From positions 434,001 to 498,000 of the forward strand of contig NZ_VWXD01000004.1 in assembly GCF_011752625.1 (NCBI RefSeq): a stretch of DNA of 64,000 nucleotides, read 5' to 3'. Position numbers and translations under genes: made by a program. Under the pieces are notes generated by a model. It did not search any database and was not told where the DNA came from. It worked only from the letters and a program-made list of their open reading frames with translations. Of the stretch, positions 33,301-42,242 are shown piece after piece. Origin of the DNA: Candidatus Pantoea formicae (GTDB lineage: Bacteria; Pseudomonadota; Gammaproteobacteria; Enterobacterales; Enterobacteriaceae). The first letter of the stretch is position 1; every line of letters starts with the position of its first letter.

Positions 33301-35910
33301 GATATCGAAAGCAGCAGTGTCGCAGGCGGTGTATTGCACATCACCGCTTACGGTAAAGCGGCAGATTACCTGTCACTGATCTTTACCGCTCCGCCTTCGC
33401 TGCCGCTGGAAGAGATTCAACCGGCGCACGAAATCACCCGTACTTTCGCCTCAGGTGCGATGAGCCACGGTGCCTTGGTTGCCCCTGCACACGAAGCCGT
33501 GGCGCACGGCACCAACATGGTCGGCGGGATGAGTAACTGTGGTGAAGGTGGTGAACACTATTCACGTCACGGCACCATCCGCGCGTCACGTATCAAGCAG
33601 CTGGCATCCGGTCGTTTCGGCGTGTGGGCGGCTTATCTGGCCGACCCAATGCTGGAAGAGCTGGAGATCAAAATTGGTCAAGGTGCGAAGCCAGGTGAAG
33701 GCGGACAGCTGCCTGCACCGAAAGTGACCGTGGAGATCGCCGCAGCGCGTGGCGGTACGCCAGGTGTTGAGTTGGTTTCTCCCCCACCGCACCACGATAC
33801 CTACTCTATCGAAGATTTGGCGCAGCTGATCCACGACTGTAAAGCCGCACGTGTGCGCGTCATCGTGAAACTGGTGTCTTCTGAAGGTATCGGTACTATC
33901 GCGGTCGGCGTGGCAAAAGCCGGTGCTGACGTGATTAACGTGGCAGGTAACACCGGCGGTACTGGTGCGGCTTCCGTCACCAGCTTGAAATACACCGGTC
34001 GTGTTGCCGAGATTGGCATCGCTGAAGTACACCAGGCACTGTGTGCCAATGGTCTGCGTGACAAAGTTCAGCTCCGTTGCTCTGGCGCGCAGCAAACGGG
34101 TAGCGATGTGATCAAGTCAGCCCTGCTCGGTGGCGACAGCTTCGAGTTCGGCACCACCGCGCTGATGATGCTGAAATGCGTGATGGCGAAAAACTGTAAC
34201 GTTAAATGCCCGGCCGGTTTAACCACCAACGCCGAAGCCTTTGATGGCGATCCGCGTCAGCTGGCGCAGTACTTCGTTAACGTGGCGCAAGAAGTGCGTG
34301 AATTCCTCGCACGTCTCGGCCTGCGTTCACTGCGCGAAGCCCGTGGCCGCTCTGACCTGCTGCACCTGATGGATCACCCACTGGAAGTCGGCAAGCTGGA
34401 CCTGCGTGCGATGTTGACCGTGGTACCAGAGCAAAAGATCGCTAAGCCTGTCTATCTGGAAAAAGATTTCGAACTGGATAATGGCTGGGTTGAAGAGCTG
34501 AAAACGCAGTTGATCGACCAGGCGAGCCGCGATATCGCACTCGGCGCAGGCATTACCCTGAACAACCGTAACAAGAGCGTAGGCGGCCAATTGGCCATCG
34601 ACATCGAGCGTATGCTCAACCACGAACTGTCTGCTGAACAACGTGCAGCATTGCCAGCGGTATTTAAAGACGATCGCGGTCGCCATTACCTGGCACCACG
34701 CACCGTAAATATCCACACCAGCGGTTCTGCCGGTCAGTCATTCGGTGCCTTCTGCAACGATGGTATGCAGATGAAGCACTACGGCACCTGTAACGACGGT
34801 GTGGGCAAAGGTCAATGCGGTGGCGAATTGGTGGTCATGTCACCGGGCGGCGGCGCACAAGACAGCGACGGCAACGTGCTGATCGGTAACTTCGCGCTGT
34901 TTGGTGCAACCGGTGGCCGTTTGTTCGTACAGGGCCAGGCGGGTGACCGTTTCGCGGTACGTAACTCCGGCGCAACGGCCGTTGTCGAAGGTGTCGGCGA
35001 TTTCTGCTGCGAATATATGACTAACGGTGCGATTCTGAACCTCGGCACCTTTGGTAAAGGCTTCGGCAATGGCATGAGCGGTGGTTTCGCTTACCAGTAT
35101 GACCCGTATGGTGCACTGGCAGGACACGCAGCGGGGGATTCCGTGCTGTTCGGTTCTATCGCCGACGAAGATGAATTGGCCCAGGTTCACAAGCAAGCGG
35201 TGCTGAGCATGTTGAACTGGCATCTGGAAGCCACCAACTCGCCGCGCGCAGCCTGGCTGCTGGAGAATTGGGAAACTGAGTGCCACCACTTTGTCTACGT
35301 GATGCCGCGTTCGCTGCTGCTGTATCAAGACGGCGGCGAGATCTTGAAAGCGAAATCACGTAAGGATTTGCTGGAAGAACTGTCAACATCACTGGCTGCG
35401 CATCAGGTTGCCAAATTCAAGGCAGCATGGCGCACCGGCAAAACCATCGCCAATGGTGCAGTACCGGCTTACGGTGCGACAGATACGCTGGAGATGTTCG
35501 TTCTGCTGAATAACTACACCGTACTGAGCTTTGCGCAGCAGCTTGCACTCGGCAAACTGCCAAAAGGCACCGCCGTTGAAGACCCTGCGGTTGAAAAAGC
35601 GGTACGCAATTTGCTGATGACGGAAGACTTCGCGCTGGTGAGCAAACTGCAACGTCATGCTCGTTCAGCGATTGAAAGCTACAGCGATGACGAATTGGCT
35701 AGCCTGATCGCGGCAAAACGTATGTCCGATTACAAAGCGGCACTGACGCAACGCAACATTCGCTCGATGGACAGCCTGGCAACTTATGGCTGGATCATTT
35801 ATCAGGATGCCCGTAACCGCGAGGTGCTCGGCCATCTGCCTGATTTCGAAGAGCTGTTTGCGCGTGCTGCACTGCCAGAAATCGCCGCTGCTGTCGGGAA
35901 ACTTTCCTGA
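30379..35910 (+). CDS. GltB-like glutamate synthase large subunit, extended and divergent
   Basis: A 1843-residue glutamate-synthase large-chain relative, about 350 longer than E. coli GltB. Predicted reaction: glutamine-derived ammonia plus 2-oxoglutarate to glutamate, using reduced flavin. Class II glutaminase nucleophile is Cys21 in 'SDSCGVGFI', implying propeptide removal; 'HTRFSTNTDPH' and 'HNGELNTDRKN' are present. FMN/synthase domain runs from about 1020 ('FASGAMSHGAL', 'IGQGAKPGEGGQLP', 'SPPPHHDTYSIEDLAQLIH'). Fe-S cysteines are Cys1267, 1273, 1277 (CX5CX3C; GltB has CX5CX4C). GXGXG domain ends near 1573. About 100 extra residues lie before the synthase domain (roughly 885-990) and about 190 beyond the usual end. 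In canonical GltB 'VDGGLKTG' reads here 'CSGAQQTG', and 'KLVSE' reads 'KLVSS'. AAGGAG precedes the ATG. It occupies the E. coli gltB position, but a diflavin reductase replaces gltD. Confidence 0.85.
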   Translation: MSTQKPHPYGLYDPSAGSDSCGVGFITRKDGEQTHEILQMAHSALCTVPHRGGMSAEGVGDGAGVNVDLSLNFFRKVTGQPLEAGRFGVGNFFVPKDAELRANAERLVEETLAAHNFPVLMKRDMPLDGSVTRPAALQFQLPIVQWIFAAPQDVTEQIEFERHIYRALLDIEARAFTESEFGGLYPLSLSSRTQVFKARLNSNEVIPYFKDLTDVDHQVRGLFFHTRFSTNTDPHTTMAQPFRLMAHNGELNTDRKNRIAEAALMLARGKKIVRPKGQSDSSRLDQSIHSRLMEDNLDLINAVVSMMPPAWENDTSLSNEVRAMLEYFSLYEEKNDGPAALIFGNGEVIGARLDRLGLRPLRSVETAEYIGAMSEAGQIAFPPESVLRRGRIEAGGMLYYDHKEKRSYTTVEALEKLAAEKDYLSLLSAARVDLQDLPEIQAEKLGSPLRYRGDLKTYQRFVAYYYNQESFKFMMDPMLQTGAEKISAMGYGNAINGLSDHEGGMAHYFSQRFAQVTNPPLDSIREADGMTLRVALGAKPHLGRSKGQQVIVPTPILTHLDMLRLREQNVAPYARFEMLYEPVIGKDIVSRAANAKALENAIDDLAQQVVDFARQQGGIAVITDRHISSTHAAIPMLLMVSAINQRLVQEGLRLDVSLVVESGQSISSHHIAATLGFGASAVYPLGVQMRAEEKFGEGEEGNKAFKRYAKAAEKALMKTMGKVGLCTVESYSCGEFFEPNFLDTEDPVLKKYFPNIKTPVGGAGFPAIAQMAVDWHQSALKIQGEAEVPLLGLFKERAEGAGHSYGTIAVRTFIDMTEQPIRFADKAREEDNFIRLMTLAKLDNAFNIKAEAFKDSSFERIPNEVIDTLAITPDYRQFSSLMHTERKRRPAALRDILALPCDLTHVDSEAEFGRKLGRYSLVNNGFATRGLKCEAVNGSLNQFELRLIDSIAGLKPEDERLEALSRALKTRFGDDIESSSVAGGVLHITAYGKAADYLSLIFTAPPSLPLEEIQPAHEITRTFASGAMSHGALVAPAHEAVAHGTNMVGGMSNCGEGGEHYSRHGTIRASRIKQLASGRFGVWAAYLADPMLEELEIKIGQGAKPGEGGQLPAPKVTVEIAAARGGTPGVELVSPPPHHDTYSIEDLAQLIHDCKAARVRVIVKLVSSEGIGTIAVGVAKAGADVINVAGNTGGTGAASVTSLKYTGRVAEIGIAEVHQALCANGLRDKVQLRCSGAQQTGSDVIKSALLGGDSFEFGTTALMMLKCVMAKNCNVKCPAGLTTNAEAFDGDPRQLAQYFVNVAQEVREFLARLGLRSLREARGRSDLLHLMDHPLEVGKLDLRAMLTVVPEQKIAKPVYLEKDFELDNGWVEELKTQLIDQASRDIALGAGITLNNRNKSVGGQLAIDIERMLNHELSAEQRAALPAVFKDDRGRHYLAPRTVNIHTSGSAGQSFGAFCNDGMQMKHYGTCNDGVGKGQCGGELVVMSPGGGAQDSDGNVLIGNFALFGATGGRLFVQGQAGDRFAVRNSGATAVVEGVGDFCCEYMTNGAILNLGTFGKGFGNGMSGGFAYQYDPYGALAGHAAGDSVLFGSIADEDELAQVHKQAVLSMLNWHLEATNSPRAAWLLENWETECHHFVYVMPRSLLLYQDGGEILKAKSRKDLLEELSTSLAAHQVAKFKAAWRTGKTIANGAVPAYGATDTLEMFVLLNNYTVLSFAQQLALGKLPKGTAVEDPAVEKAVRNLLMTEDFALVSKLQRHARSAIESYSDDELASLIAAKRMSDYKAALTQRNIRSMDSLATYGWIIYQDARNREVLGHLPDFEELFARAALPEIAAAVGKLS

Positions 35911-35976
35911 TAGCAGCACCAATGAATGTGTGTATATTGACTGAACATCACGAAACGGGTTTGAGTACAGATATCC

Positions 35977-37731
35977 ATGAAGATTCCTTACATTCCTGAA
36001 GATGCGCCATTTAACGGCGAACAGAAATACTGGCTGGCGGGTTTTCTCGCCGGTCTCCACTCGCGCCTGTTGGTATTAGAAGATAAGCAGACGGCACCTG
36101 CCGCCGGTGGCACCACCAATACTCAGCTGCACATTCTGTTCGGTTCACAAACCGGCAACGCAGAAGCGCTGGCACAAACCGCGGCTAAAGCGGCACGAGC
36201 CAAAGGCTTGGTGCCTGTGGTTCAGGCTCTGGGTGAAGTGGACCTGGACGTGTTCGCGACCATGCGTCATGTGCTGATTGTCACCTCCACCTACGGTGAA
36301 GGCGAAATGCCGGACAACGCACAGCTGTTCTGGCAGGCACTCTCTGCCAGCACCGCGCCACGCCTGGAGCAGATGCACTTTGCCATCCTGGCGATTGGTG
36401 ATACCGGTTACGATGGCTTCTGCCAAGCCGGTAAATTCTTTGATATGCGTCTGGAACAGCTGGGTGCAAAACGCGTCTTTGACCGCATCGACTGCGATAT
36501 CGATTTTGAAGAGCCTTCCAGCGCATGGATTGGTGACGCGATGCCACAGTTTGCCGCCAGTGCCGGCAGCAGCGGTACCGTATTAGAGAGCGCGCCAGAA
36601 GCCCCTGTCATCCCTGGCAGCAACAAGCAAAACCCTTACGCAGCGGCGTTGGCAACCAATAAACGCCTGTCAGGTGAGTCTTCGGCGAAAGATATCCGTC
36701 ACTTCGAATTCGATTTGACCGACAGCGGCCTGAAATATGAAGCCGGTGATGCGCTGGGTGTTATCCCCGTGAATGATGCTGAGCTGGTCAGCCTGCTGTT
36801 GAGCGAACTGAAAGCGGACTACGAAACTCCGGTGCCAAGCTTTGATCGTAACCTCGGCGATCTGCTGACCTATCAGTTTGAGATCTCCGAGCCATCGCGT
36901 AAGCTGATTGAGTGGGTAGGCCAGCACACTGCCAACCAGGAACTGCTGCACGTATTGCAGCACGACGATAAAGACACTCTGGCTAACTGGCTGTGGGGCA
37001 AAGACACGCTGGATCTGCTGCAGCTTGAGCTGAAGCGCACTCTGTCTGTGCCAGAGTTCGTGGCGATGCTGCGCCCGCTGCAACACCGTGCGTACTCCAT
37101 CTCCTCCAGCTCCAAAACGCATCCGAATCAGGTGCACCTGACGATTGCTTCCGTGCGCTACCACAGCGGTGGCCGTGAGCGTAAAGGCGTCTGCTCCACC
37201 TATCTGGCCGAGCGCGTGCGCCGTGGCGAGAAGCCAGCGATCTTTATTTCGCCGAACAAAGCGTTCCGCGTGCCGGCTAACGGCAATGCTCCGTTGATCA
37301 TGGTTGGCCCAGGCACCGGTATTGCACCGTTCCGTGCGTTCTTGCAGGAACGTCAGTCAACGGGCGCTGAAGGTAAGAACTGGCTGTTCTTTGGCGATCA
37401 GCATCAGGAACATGATTACATCTACGAAGATGAGCTGGCTGGCTGGCAGCAAAGCGGCCTGCTGACTCAACTTGACCTGGCATTCTCACGTGACCAGGAA
37501 GAGAAGATTTACGTGCAGAACCGTATGCTGGAGAAAGGCGCTGAGCTGTATGCCTGGCTGCAGGAAGGTGCTTACTTCTACGTCTGTGGTGATGCCTCTC
37601 GCATGGCGAAGGATGTCGACTCTGCGCTGTATGAAGTGGTCCGCCAGTTCGGTGGCCTCTCCAGTGAACGTGCAGCGGCTTACATCGACCAGTTGAAGAA
37701 AGATAAACGCTATCTGCGTGACGTCTACTAA
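35977..37731 (+). CDS. CysJ-like NADPH diflavin reductase in place of GltD
   Basis: A 584-residue protein resembling sulfite reductase flavoprotein alpha (E. coli CysJ, 599). Order: short N-terminal segment with 'EQKYWLAGFLAGLHSR' (15-30); flavodoxin FMN domain with 'FGSQTGNAEALA' (55-66) and 'STYGEGEMPDNA'; FAD domain with 'RAYSISSSS' near 371 and 'GVCSTYLAERV' near 405; NADPH domain with 'GPGTGIAPFRAFLQER' near 445 and 'CGDASRMAKDVDS' near 537; terminal 'RYLRDVY' as in CysJ. Predicted electron path NADPH-FAD-FMN-partner. No cysI is adjacent; the only neighbour is the GltB-like gene, 66 bases upstream, and both end at one terminator. That context suggests it reduces the synthase. The ATG lacks a strong ribosome-binding site. 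A second sulfite reductase subunit is the alternative. Confidence 0.85.
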   Translation: MKIPYIPEDAPFNGEQKYWLAGFLAGLHSRLLVLEDKQTAPAAGGTTNTQLHILFGSQTGNAEALAQTAAKAARAKGLVPVVQALGEVDLDVFATMRHVLIVTSTYGEGEMPDNAQLFWQALSASTAPRLEQMHFAILAIGDTGYDGFCQAGKFFDMRLEQLGAKRVFDRIDCDIDFEEPSSAWIGDAMPQFAASAGSSGTVLESAPEAPVIPGSNKQNPYAAALATNKRLSGESSAKDIRHFEFDLTDSGLKYEAGDALGVIPVNDAELVSLLLSELKADYETPVPSFDRNLGDLLTYQFEISEPSRKLIEWVGQHTANQELLHVLQHDDKDTLANWLWGKDTLDLLQLELKRTLSVPEFVAMLRPLQHRAYSISSSSKTHPNQVHLTIASVRYHSGGRERKGVCSTYLAERVRRGEKPAIFISPNKAFRVPANGNAPLIMVGPGTGIAPFRAFLQERQSTGAEGKNWLFFGDQHQEHDYIYEDELAGWQQSGLLTQLDLAFSRDQEEKIYVQNRMLEKGAELYAWLQEGAYFYVCGDASRMAKDVDSALYEVVRQFGGLSSERAAAYIDQLKKDKRYLRDVY

Positions 37732-37740
37732 GACCCATAA

Positions 37741-37767
37741 AAAGGAAGCTGATGAGCTTCCTTTTTA
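37741..37767 (+). terminator. Rho-independent terminator of the gltB-like operon
   Basis: Perfect ten-base stem AAAGGAAGCT / AGCTTCCTTT with a GATG loop, then a T-tract, nine bases after the diflavin reductase stop. Confidence 0.88.
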
Positions 37768-37851
37768 ACATCTGCTGTATCGCGCCATCTAACAGCAATG
37801 CAGTGGTCCAAATGCGCGATCAATCGCGCCATTATTGAGAAATGCATCCAT

Positions 37852-37880
37852 AAAAAAACGGGCCAATTGGCCCGTTTTTT
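37852..37880 (-). terminator. Rho-independent terminator after sspB
   Basis: Stem ACGGGCC / GGCCCGT with an AATT loop flanked by A6-7 and T6, so it can act on both strands; 12 bases past the sspB stop. Confidence 0.85.
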
Positions 37881-37892
37881 ATTGCGCTCGAT

Positions 37893-38375
37893 TTACTTCA
37901 CGACACGCAATGAAGGACGCCCACCACGCGGTGGCGGTTCATCATCCGGTGAGTGATCGTTATCAGCCGCATCGTCCGGACGATCGCCATCAATCACAGA
38001 CATCATCGTCTCTTCCTGGCCTTCCTGCTCATCCGTTGCCAACTCGTAAGCCGGTTCCGGTTCGAACATGGTACCTGCACCGTTTTCACGTGCATAGATG
38101 GCGAGAACCGCAGCCATTGGCACAGAAACCTGGCGCGGCACACCACCGAAGCGCGCATTAAAACGCACTTCGTCATTGGCAAGGTCGAGGTTACCGACAG
38201 CGCGTGGCGCAATGTTCAGAACGATCTGTCCATCACGCGCATACTCCAGCGGCACCTGCACACCAGGCAGATTGATGTCGACCACCAGATGCGGCGTTAA
38301 CTGGTTGTCGAGCAGCCAGTCATAAAACGCACGCAGCAGATACGGACGACGAGCCGTTAGTTGCGACATTTCCAT
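37893..38375 (-). CDS. sspB: SspB, ClpXP specificity-enhancing factor
   Basis: A 160-residue adaptor that binds ssrA-tagged proteins and RseA fragments and delivers them to ClpXP. The globular domain (about 1-115) matches E. coli closely, for example 'RRPYLLRAFYDWLLDNQLTPH' at 9-29 and 'ARFGGVPRQVSVP'. A variable acidic linker follows, then the ClpX-docking tail 'GRPSLRVVK'. The start MEMSQLT aligns with E. coli MDLSQLT. It lies three bases after sspA, in one leftward unit. Confidence 0.96.
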   Translation of the reverse strand: MEMSQLTARRPYLLRAFYDWLLDNQLTPHLVVDINLPGVQVPLEYARDGQIVLNIAPRAVGNLDLANDEVRFNARFGGVPRQVSVPMAAVLAIYARENGAGTMFEPEPAYELATDEQEGQEETMMSVIDGDRPDDAADNDHSPDDEPPPRGGRPSLRVVK

Positions 38376-38378
38376 ACA

Positions 38379-39020
38379 TTAGCCCCGGGCTTGCAGGCGC
38401 ATTTCACGTTCCGCTTCCGTTAATGAAGCGAGGAAAGAGTCACGTTCAAATACGCGCGTCATGTAGCCTTTCAGCTCTTTAGAACCAGCACCCACCAGTT
38501 CAACGCCCATTTGCGGCAGGCGCCACAGCAGCGGTGCCAGGTAGCAATCGACCAGGCTGAACTCTTCGCTCATGAAGAACGGCGTGCGAGAGAACAGCGG
38601 GGCAATCGCCAGCAGCTCTTCACGCAGTTGCTTGCGTGCCGCGTCGGCTTCAGCGTTGTTACCGGTTTCGATAGCACGCATCAGCGTGTACCAATCCTGC
38701 TCGATGCGGTGCATCATCAGACGGCTTTCACCACGCGCAACCGGATAAACTGGCATCAGCGGTGGGTGTGGGAAACGCTCATCCAGGTATTCCATGATGA
38801 TGCGTGATTCATACAGCGTCAGTTCACGGTCGACCAGCGTTGGCACAGTACGATACGGGTTGAGGTCAATCAGATCCTGCGGCAGGTTATCCGTTTCAAC
38901 CTGCTCGATCTCCACGCTGACGCCCTTTTCAGCCAGTACGATGCGTACTTGATGGCTAAAAATGTCAGTCGGACCAGAAAACAGCGTCATTACCGAACGT
39001 TTGTTGGCAGCGACAGCCAT
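38379..39020 (-). CDS. sspA: SspA, stringent starvation protein A
   Basis: A 213-residue glutathione-S-transferase-fold protein without GST activity that binds RNA polymerase and supports stationary-phase and acid-tolerance gene expression. 'MAVAANKRSVMTLFSGPTDI' opens the protein; 'PHPPLMPVYPVARGESRLMMHRI' near 85 includes the surface pocket needed for activity in E. coli. The ATG at 39020 follows a GGAGG element. The sspA-sspB order next to rpsI-rplM is conserved with E. coli. Confidence 0.97.
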   Translation of the reverse strand: MAVAANKRSVMTLFSGPTDIFSHQVRIVLAEKGVSVEIEQVETDNLPQDLIDLNPYRTVPTLVDRELTLYESRIIMEYLDERFPHPPLMPVYPVARGESRLMMHRIEQDWYTLMRAIETGNNAEADAARKQLREELLAIAPLFSRTPFFMSEEFSLVDCYLAPLLWRLPQMGVELVGAGSKELKGYMTRVFERDSFLASLTEAEREMRLQARG

Positions 39021-39290
39021 GAAAACCTCCAAGTTTGTTCACAAAAAGATACTGCGAATAGCCAACCACGCGGCGACTCACCTGCTCATTAGATTCGCAC
39101 ACAGCCAGCGTTCATCACATTCTCCGGCCATCCTGACAGGAAAAACGCGCATAACGATCCGGCTTGCGGGCGCAAAGTGTCAGTGAGTTTACCAGATTTT
39201 AAGCAGCTTGTGGGGCGGGGAAACGCTTTTGCGGGCAAAATGCGGGTAAAGCTCGCGTTTTTAGCGTTAGAAATCGTGAATCCAGAAAAG

Positions 39291-39316
39291 AAAAAACCCG
39301 CCGAAGCGGGTTTTTT
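39291..39316 (-). terminator. Rho-independent terminator after rpsI
   Basis: Stem AAAAAACCCGC / GCGGGTTTTTT with a CGAA loop; 33 bases past the rpsI stop. The flanking T-run on both strands makes it potentially bidirectional. Confidence 0.9.
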
Positions 39317-39348
39317 GAGCCAAATGTTTCTGCCAAAGGCAGCAACAA

Positions 39349-39744
<396 letters not shown>

Positions 39745-39756
39745 CTATAATCCCGA

Positions 39757-40209
<453 letters not shown>

Positions 40210-40422
40210 TTACACGTTGGTGAAATCCCAAACGCTAAGTAAACGAATGAGGCTCACACGACCATTTTGCCCAGCAAGCCACCCCTTCAAGTGAGTTACC
40301 GGATCACATCGAATTCTGGGAAAGAAAACCGATGCTGTAACGTGGGGTCGCAAGATTATAGAGAAGTCGAACCCAAAGATCGAACTTTTTTGCGTCTAAA
40401 TCCTGCGATTTCTACCCCGCTA

Positions 40423-41550
40423 TCAGGGCAGATGAGGCAGACGCAAATACTCTTCACTCTGCATCTCCTGCAAACGCGACAAGCAGCGCTGATATTCAAA
40501 CTTCAGGCGCGTGCCCTGATAAATTTCAAACAGTGAGGTTTCCGCAGCGACCACCAGTTTAACGTGGCGTTCGTAGAACTCATCAACTAACGCCAGGAAA
40601 CGGCGAGCCTGATCTTCTGTCTTGTAAATCATCACTGGCACGTCGTACAGCAAGACGCTGTGAAAACGACGCGACAGCTCAATATAGTCATGCTGGCTGC
40701 GCCCTGTTCCGCATAGCGTGAGGAAATCAATCGCCAGCACACCTTCGTTCACACCCAGCGTCGGCATCTCGCGATGGTTAATGTCCAACACCGGAGCATC
40801 TTCACGTGGCTTACCCGAGAGCGCGCGGAACATGCGCTCCATTTCGGCATGCGTGGCATCATTGAGCGGGAAATTCCACAGATGCGCGGAGGTCAGCGTA
40901 CGTAGGCGATAATCGATACCCGCATCCACGTTCATCACATCACAATGGCGTTTAATCTGCTCAATGGCCGGCAGGAAGCGCGGGCGCTGCAAGCCGTTAC
41001 GGTACAAGTCATCCGGCGGGATGTTGGACGTCGCCACCAGTGAGATACCTCTTGCGAACAGCGCTTCCATCAAGGTGCCCAGCAGCATCGCGTCAGTGAT
41101 ATCGGAAACAAAGAATTCATCGAAACAAAGAATATCGGTTTCCGCTTTAAAGCGATCGGCCACAATCAGCAACGGATCGCTATGCCCTTGCAATTGCGTC
41201 AGCTCTTCATGGACGCGCAACATAAAACGGTGGAAGTGCAGACGCATCTTGCGGTCGCCAGGAATAGACTGAAAAAACAGATCCATCACCCAGGTTTTAC
41301 CGCGTCCAACACCGCCCCACATGTAAAGGCCGCGCACCGGCGTCTCACTGCTGCTTTTCTCTTTGGTCATCAGCTTCGATAAACGGCCAAACAGCCCTTT
41401 TGCGGCAGGCTCTGGCGCTGGCTTACGCGCAATCAATCCTTGTTGGATAGCATCTAAGCGGGTAATGGCTTCGCGTTGTACGTCATCCGGGCGAAACTCG
41501 CCCTGTGATAGCGCCTGCTCATAGCGGGCAAGCGGAGATGAGGTTTGCAT
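40423..41550 (-). CDS. zapE: ZapE, AFG1-like ATPase of cell division
   Basis: A 375-residue AFG1-family ATPase that associates with the Z ring during constriction. Walker A 'MWGGVGRGKTWVMDLFF' lies near residue 80; Walker B-type 'DILCFDEFFVSDITDAMLL' near 145; 'NIPPDDLYRNGLQRPRFLPAI' near 180 is family-specific. The ATG at 41550 gives MQTSSPLARYEQAL, aligning with E. coli; an ATG at 41586 would add 12 unrelated residues. It is divergent from zapG. Confidence 0.96.
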   Translation of the reverse strand: MQTSSPLARYEQALSQGEFRPDDVQREAITRLDAIQQGLIARKPAPEPAAKGLFGRLSKLMTKEKSSSETPVRGLYMWGGVGRGKTWVMDLFFQSIPGDRKMRLHFHRFMLRVHEELTQLQGHSDPLLIVADRFKAETDILCFDEFFVSDITDAMLLGTLMEALFARGISLVATSNIPPDDLYRNGLQRPRFLPAIEQIKRHCDVMNVDAGIDYRLRTLTSAHLWNFPLNDATHAEMERMFRALSGKPREDAPVLDINHREMPTLGVNEGVLAIDFLTLCGTGRSQHDYIELSRRFHSVLLYDVPVMIYKTEDQARRFLALVDEFYERHVKLVVAAETSLFEIYQGTRLKFEYQRCLSRLQEMQSEEYLRLPHLP

Positions 41551-41735
41551 GGTTCTCTCAGAATCCCTGAAAAAAGTCCGATTCACGGGTCGGTTGTCGA
41601 AAATTAGGCCGCACTACAGTAAGCGATGCAGCCTGAGAGTTCCACTTCCATAGGATTATTGGGTATAGTGGCTGCTATTGAAGTGGAAACAGAAGCAATG
41701 CCCTACGAAGCAACGGAAATTACACGGGAGTCATT

Positions 41736-42140
41736 ATGACCTGGGAATACGGGCTGATTGGTTTAGTGATTGGCATTATTGTCGGCGCGGTAGTGATGCG
41801 TTTTGGCAACAAGAAACTGCGTGAGCAGCGTAGCATGCAGTATGAACTGGAAAAATCGAAGGCTGAGCTGGCAGATTATCGCGAAGAGCTCACCAACCAC
41901 TTTGCTCGCAGTGCAGAACTGCTGGACAACATGGCGCATGATTACCGCCAGCTGTATCAGCACATGGCGAAAGGGTCGAATGACCTGCTACCAAATCTGC
42001 CAGGCGAGAAAAATCCGTTTGCTTATCAACTGACGGAAGCCGAAGCGGATAACGATCAGGCACCGGTGCAAATCCCGCGTGATTACTCGGATGGTGCATC
42101 TGGTTTGCTGCGCGGCAGCGATCGCACACCGCGTAAATAA
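41736..42140 (+). CDS. zapG: ZapG (YhcB), cell-envelope and division protein
   Basis: A 134-residue protein of the DUF1043 family with one N-terminal membrane helix (about 4-23: 'YGLIGLVIGIIVGAVVMRFG') and a cytoplasmic coiled coil (about 30-85). It is linked in E. coli to division and envelope growth. It is divergent from zapE and followed by a terminator before degQ. Length is similar to E. coli YhcB (132). Confidence 0.95.
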   Translation: MTWEYGLIGLVIGIIVGAVVMRFGNKKLREQRSMQYELEKSKAELADYREELTNHFARSAELLDNMAHDYRQLYQHMAKGSNDLLPNLPGEKNPFAYQLTEAEADNDQAPVQIPRDYSDGASGLLRGSDRTPRK

Positions 42141-42148
42141 TCCTTTTG

Positions 42149-42175
42149 GGGCACAGCTGAGCTGTGCCCTTTTTG
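42149..42175 (+). terminator. Rho-independent terminator after zapG
   Basis: Stem GGGCACAGC / GCTGTGCCC with a TGA loop and the tail CTTTTTGTTTT, nine bases after the zapG stop. Confidence 0.88.
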
Positions 42176-42242
42176 TTTTCGAACAGTTACTCCAAACTAC
42201 TGTCACACTTTTTATACTCCTTTCGCAGCGAGAGCGTTGGCA

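Noticed and set aside
35977..37731. Simple assignment of the diflavin reductase as CysJ of assimilatory sulfite reductase
   Set aside because: Similarity is strong, but cysI and cysH are not adjacent and the gene is linked to the GltB-like gene in the gltD position, so the symbol was withheld.
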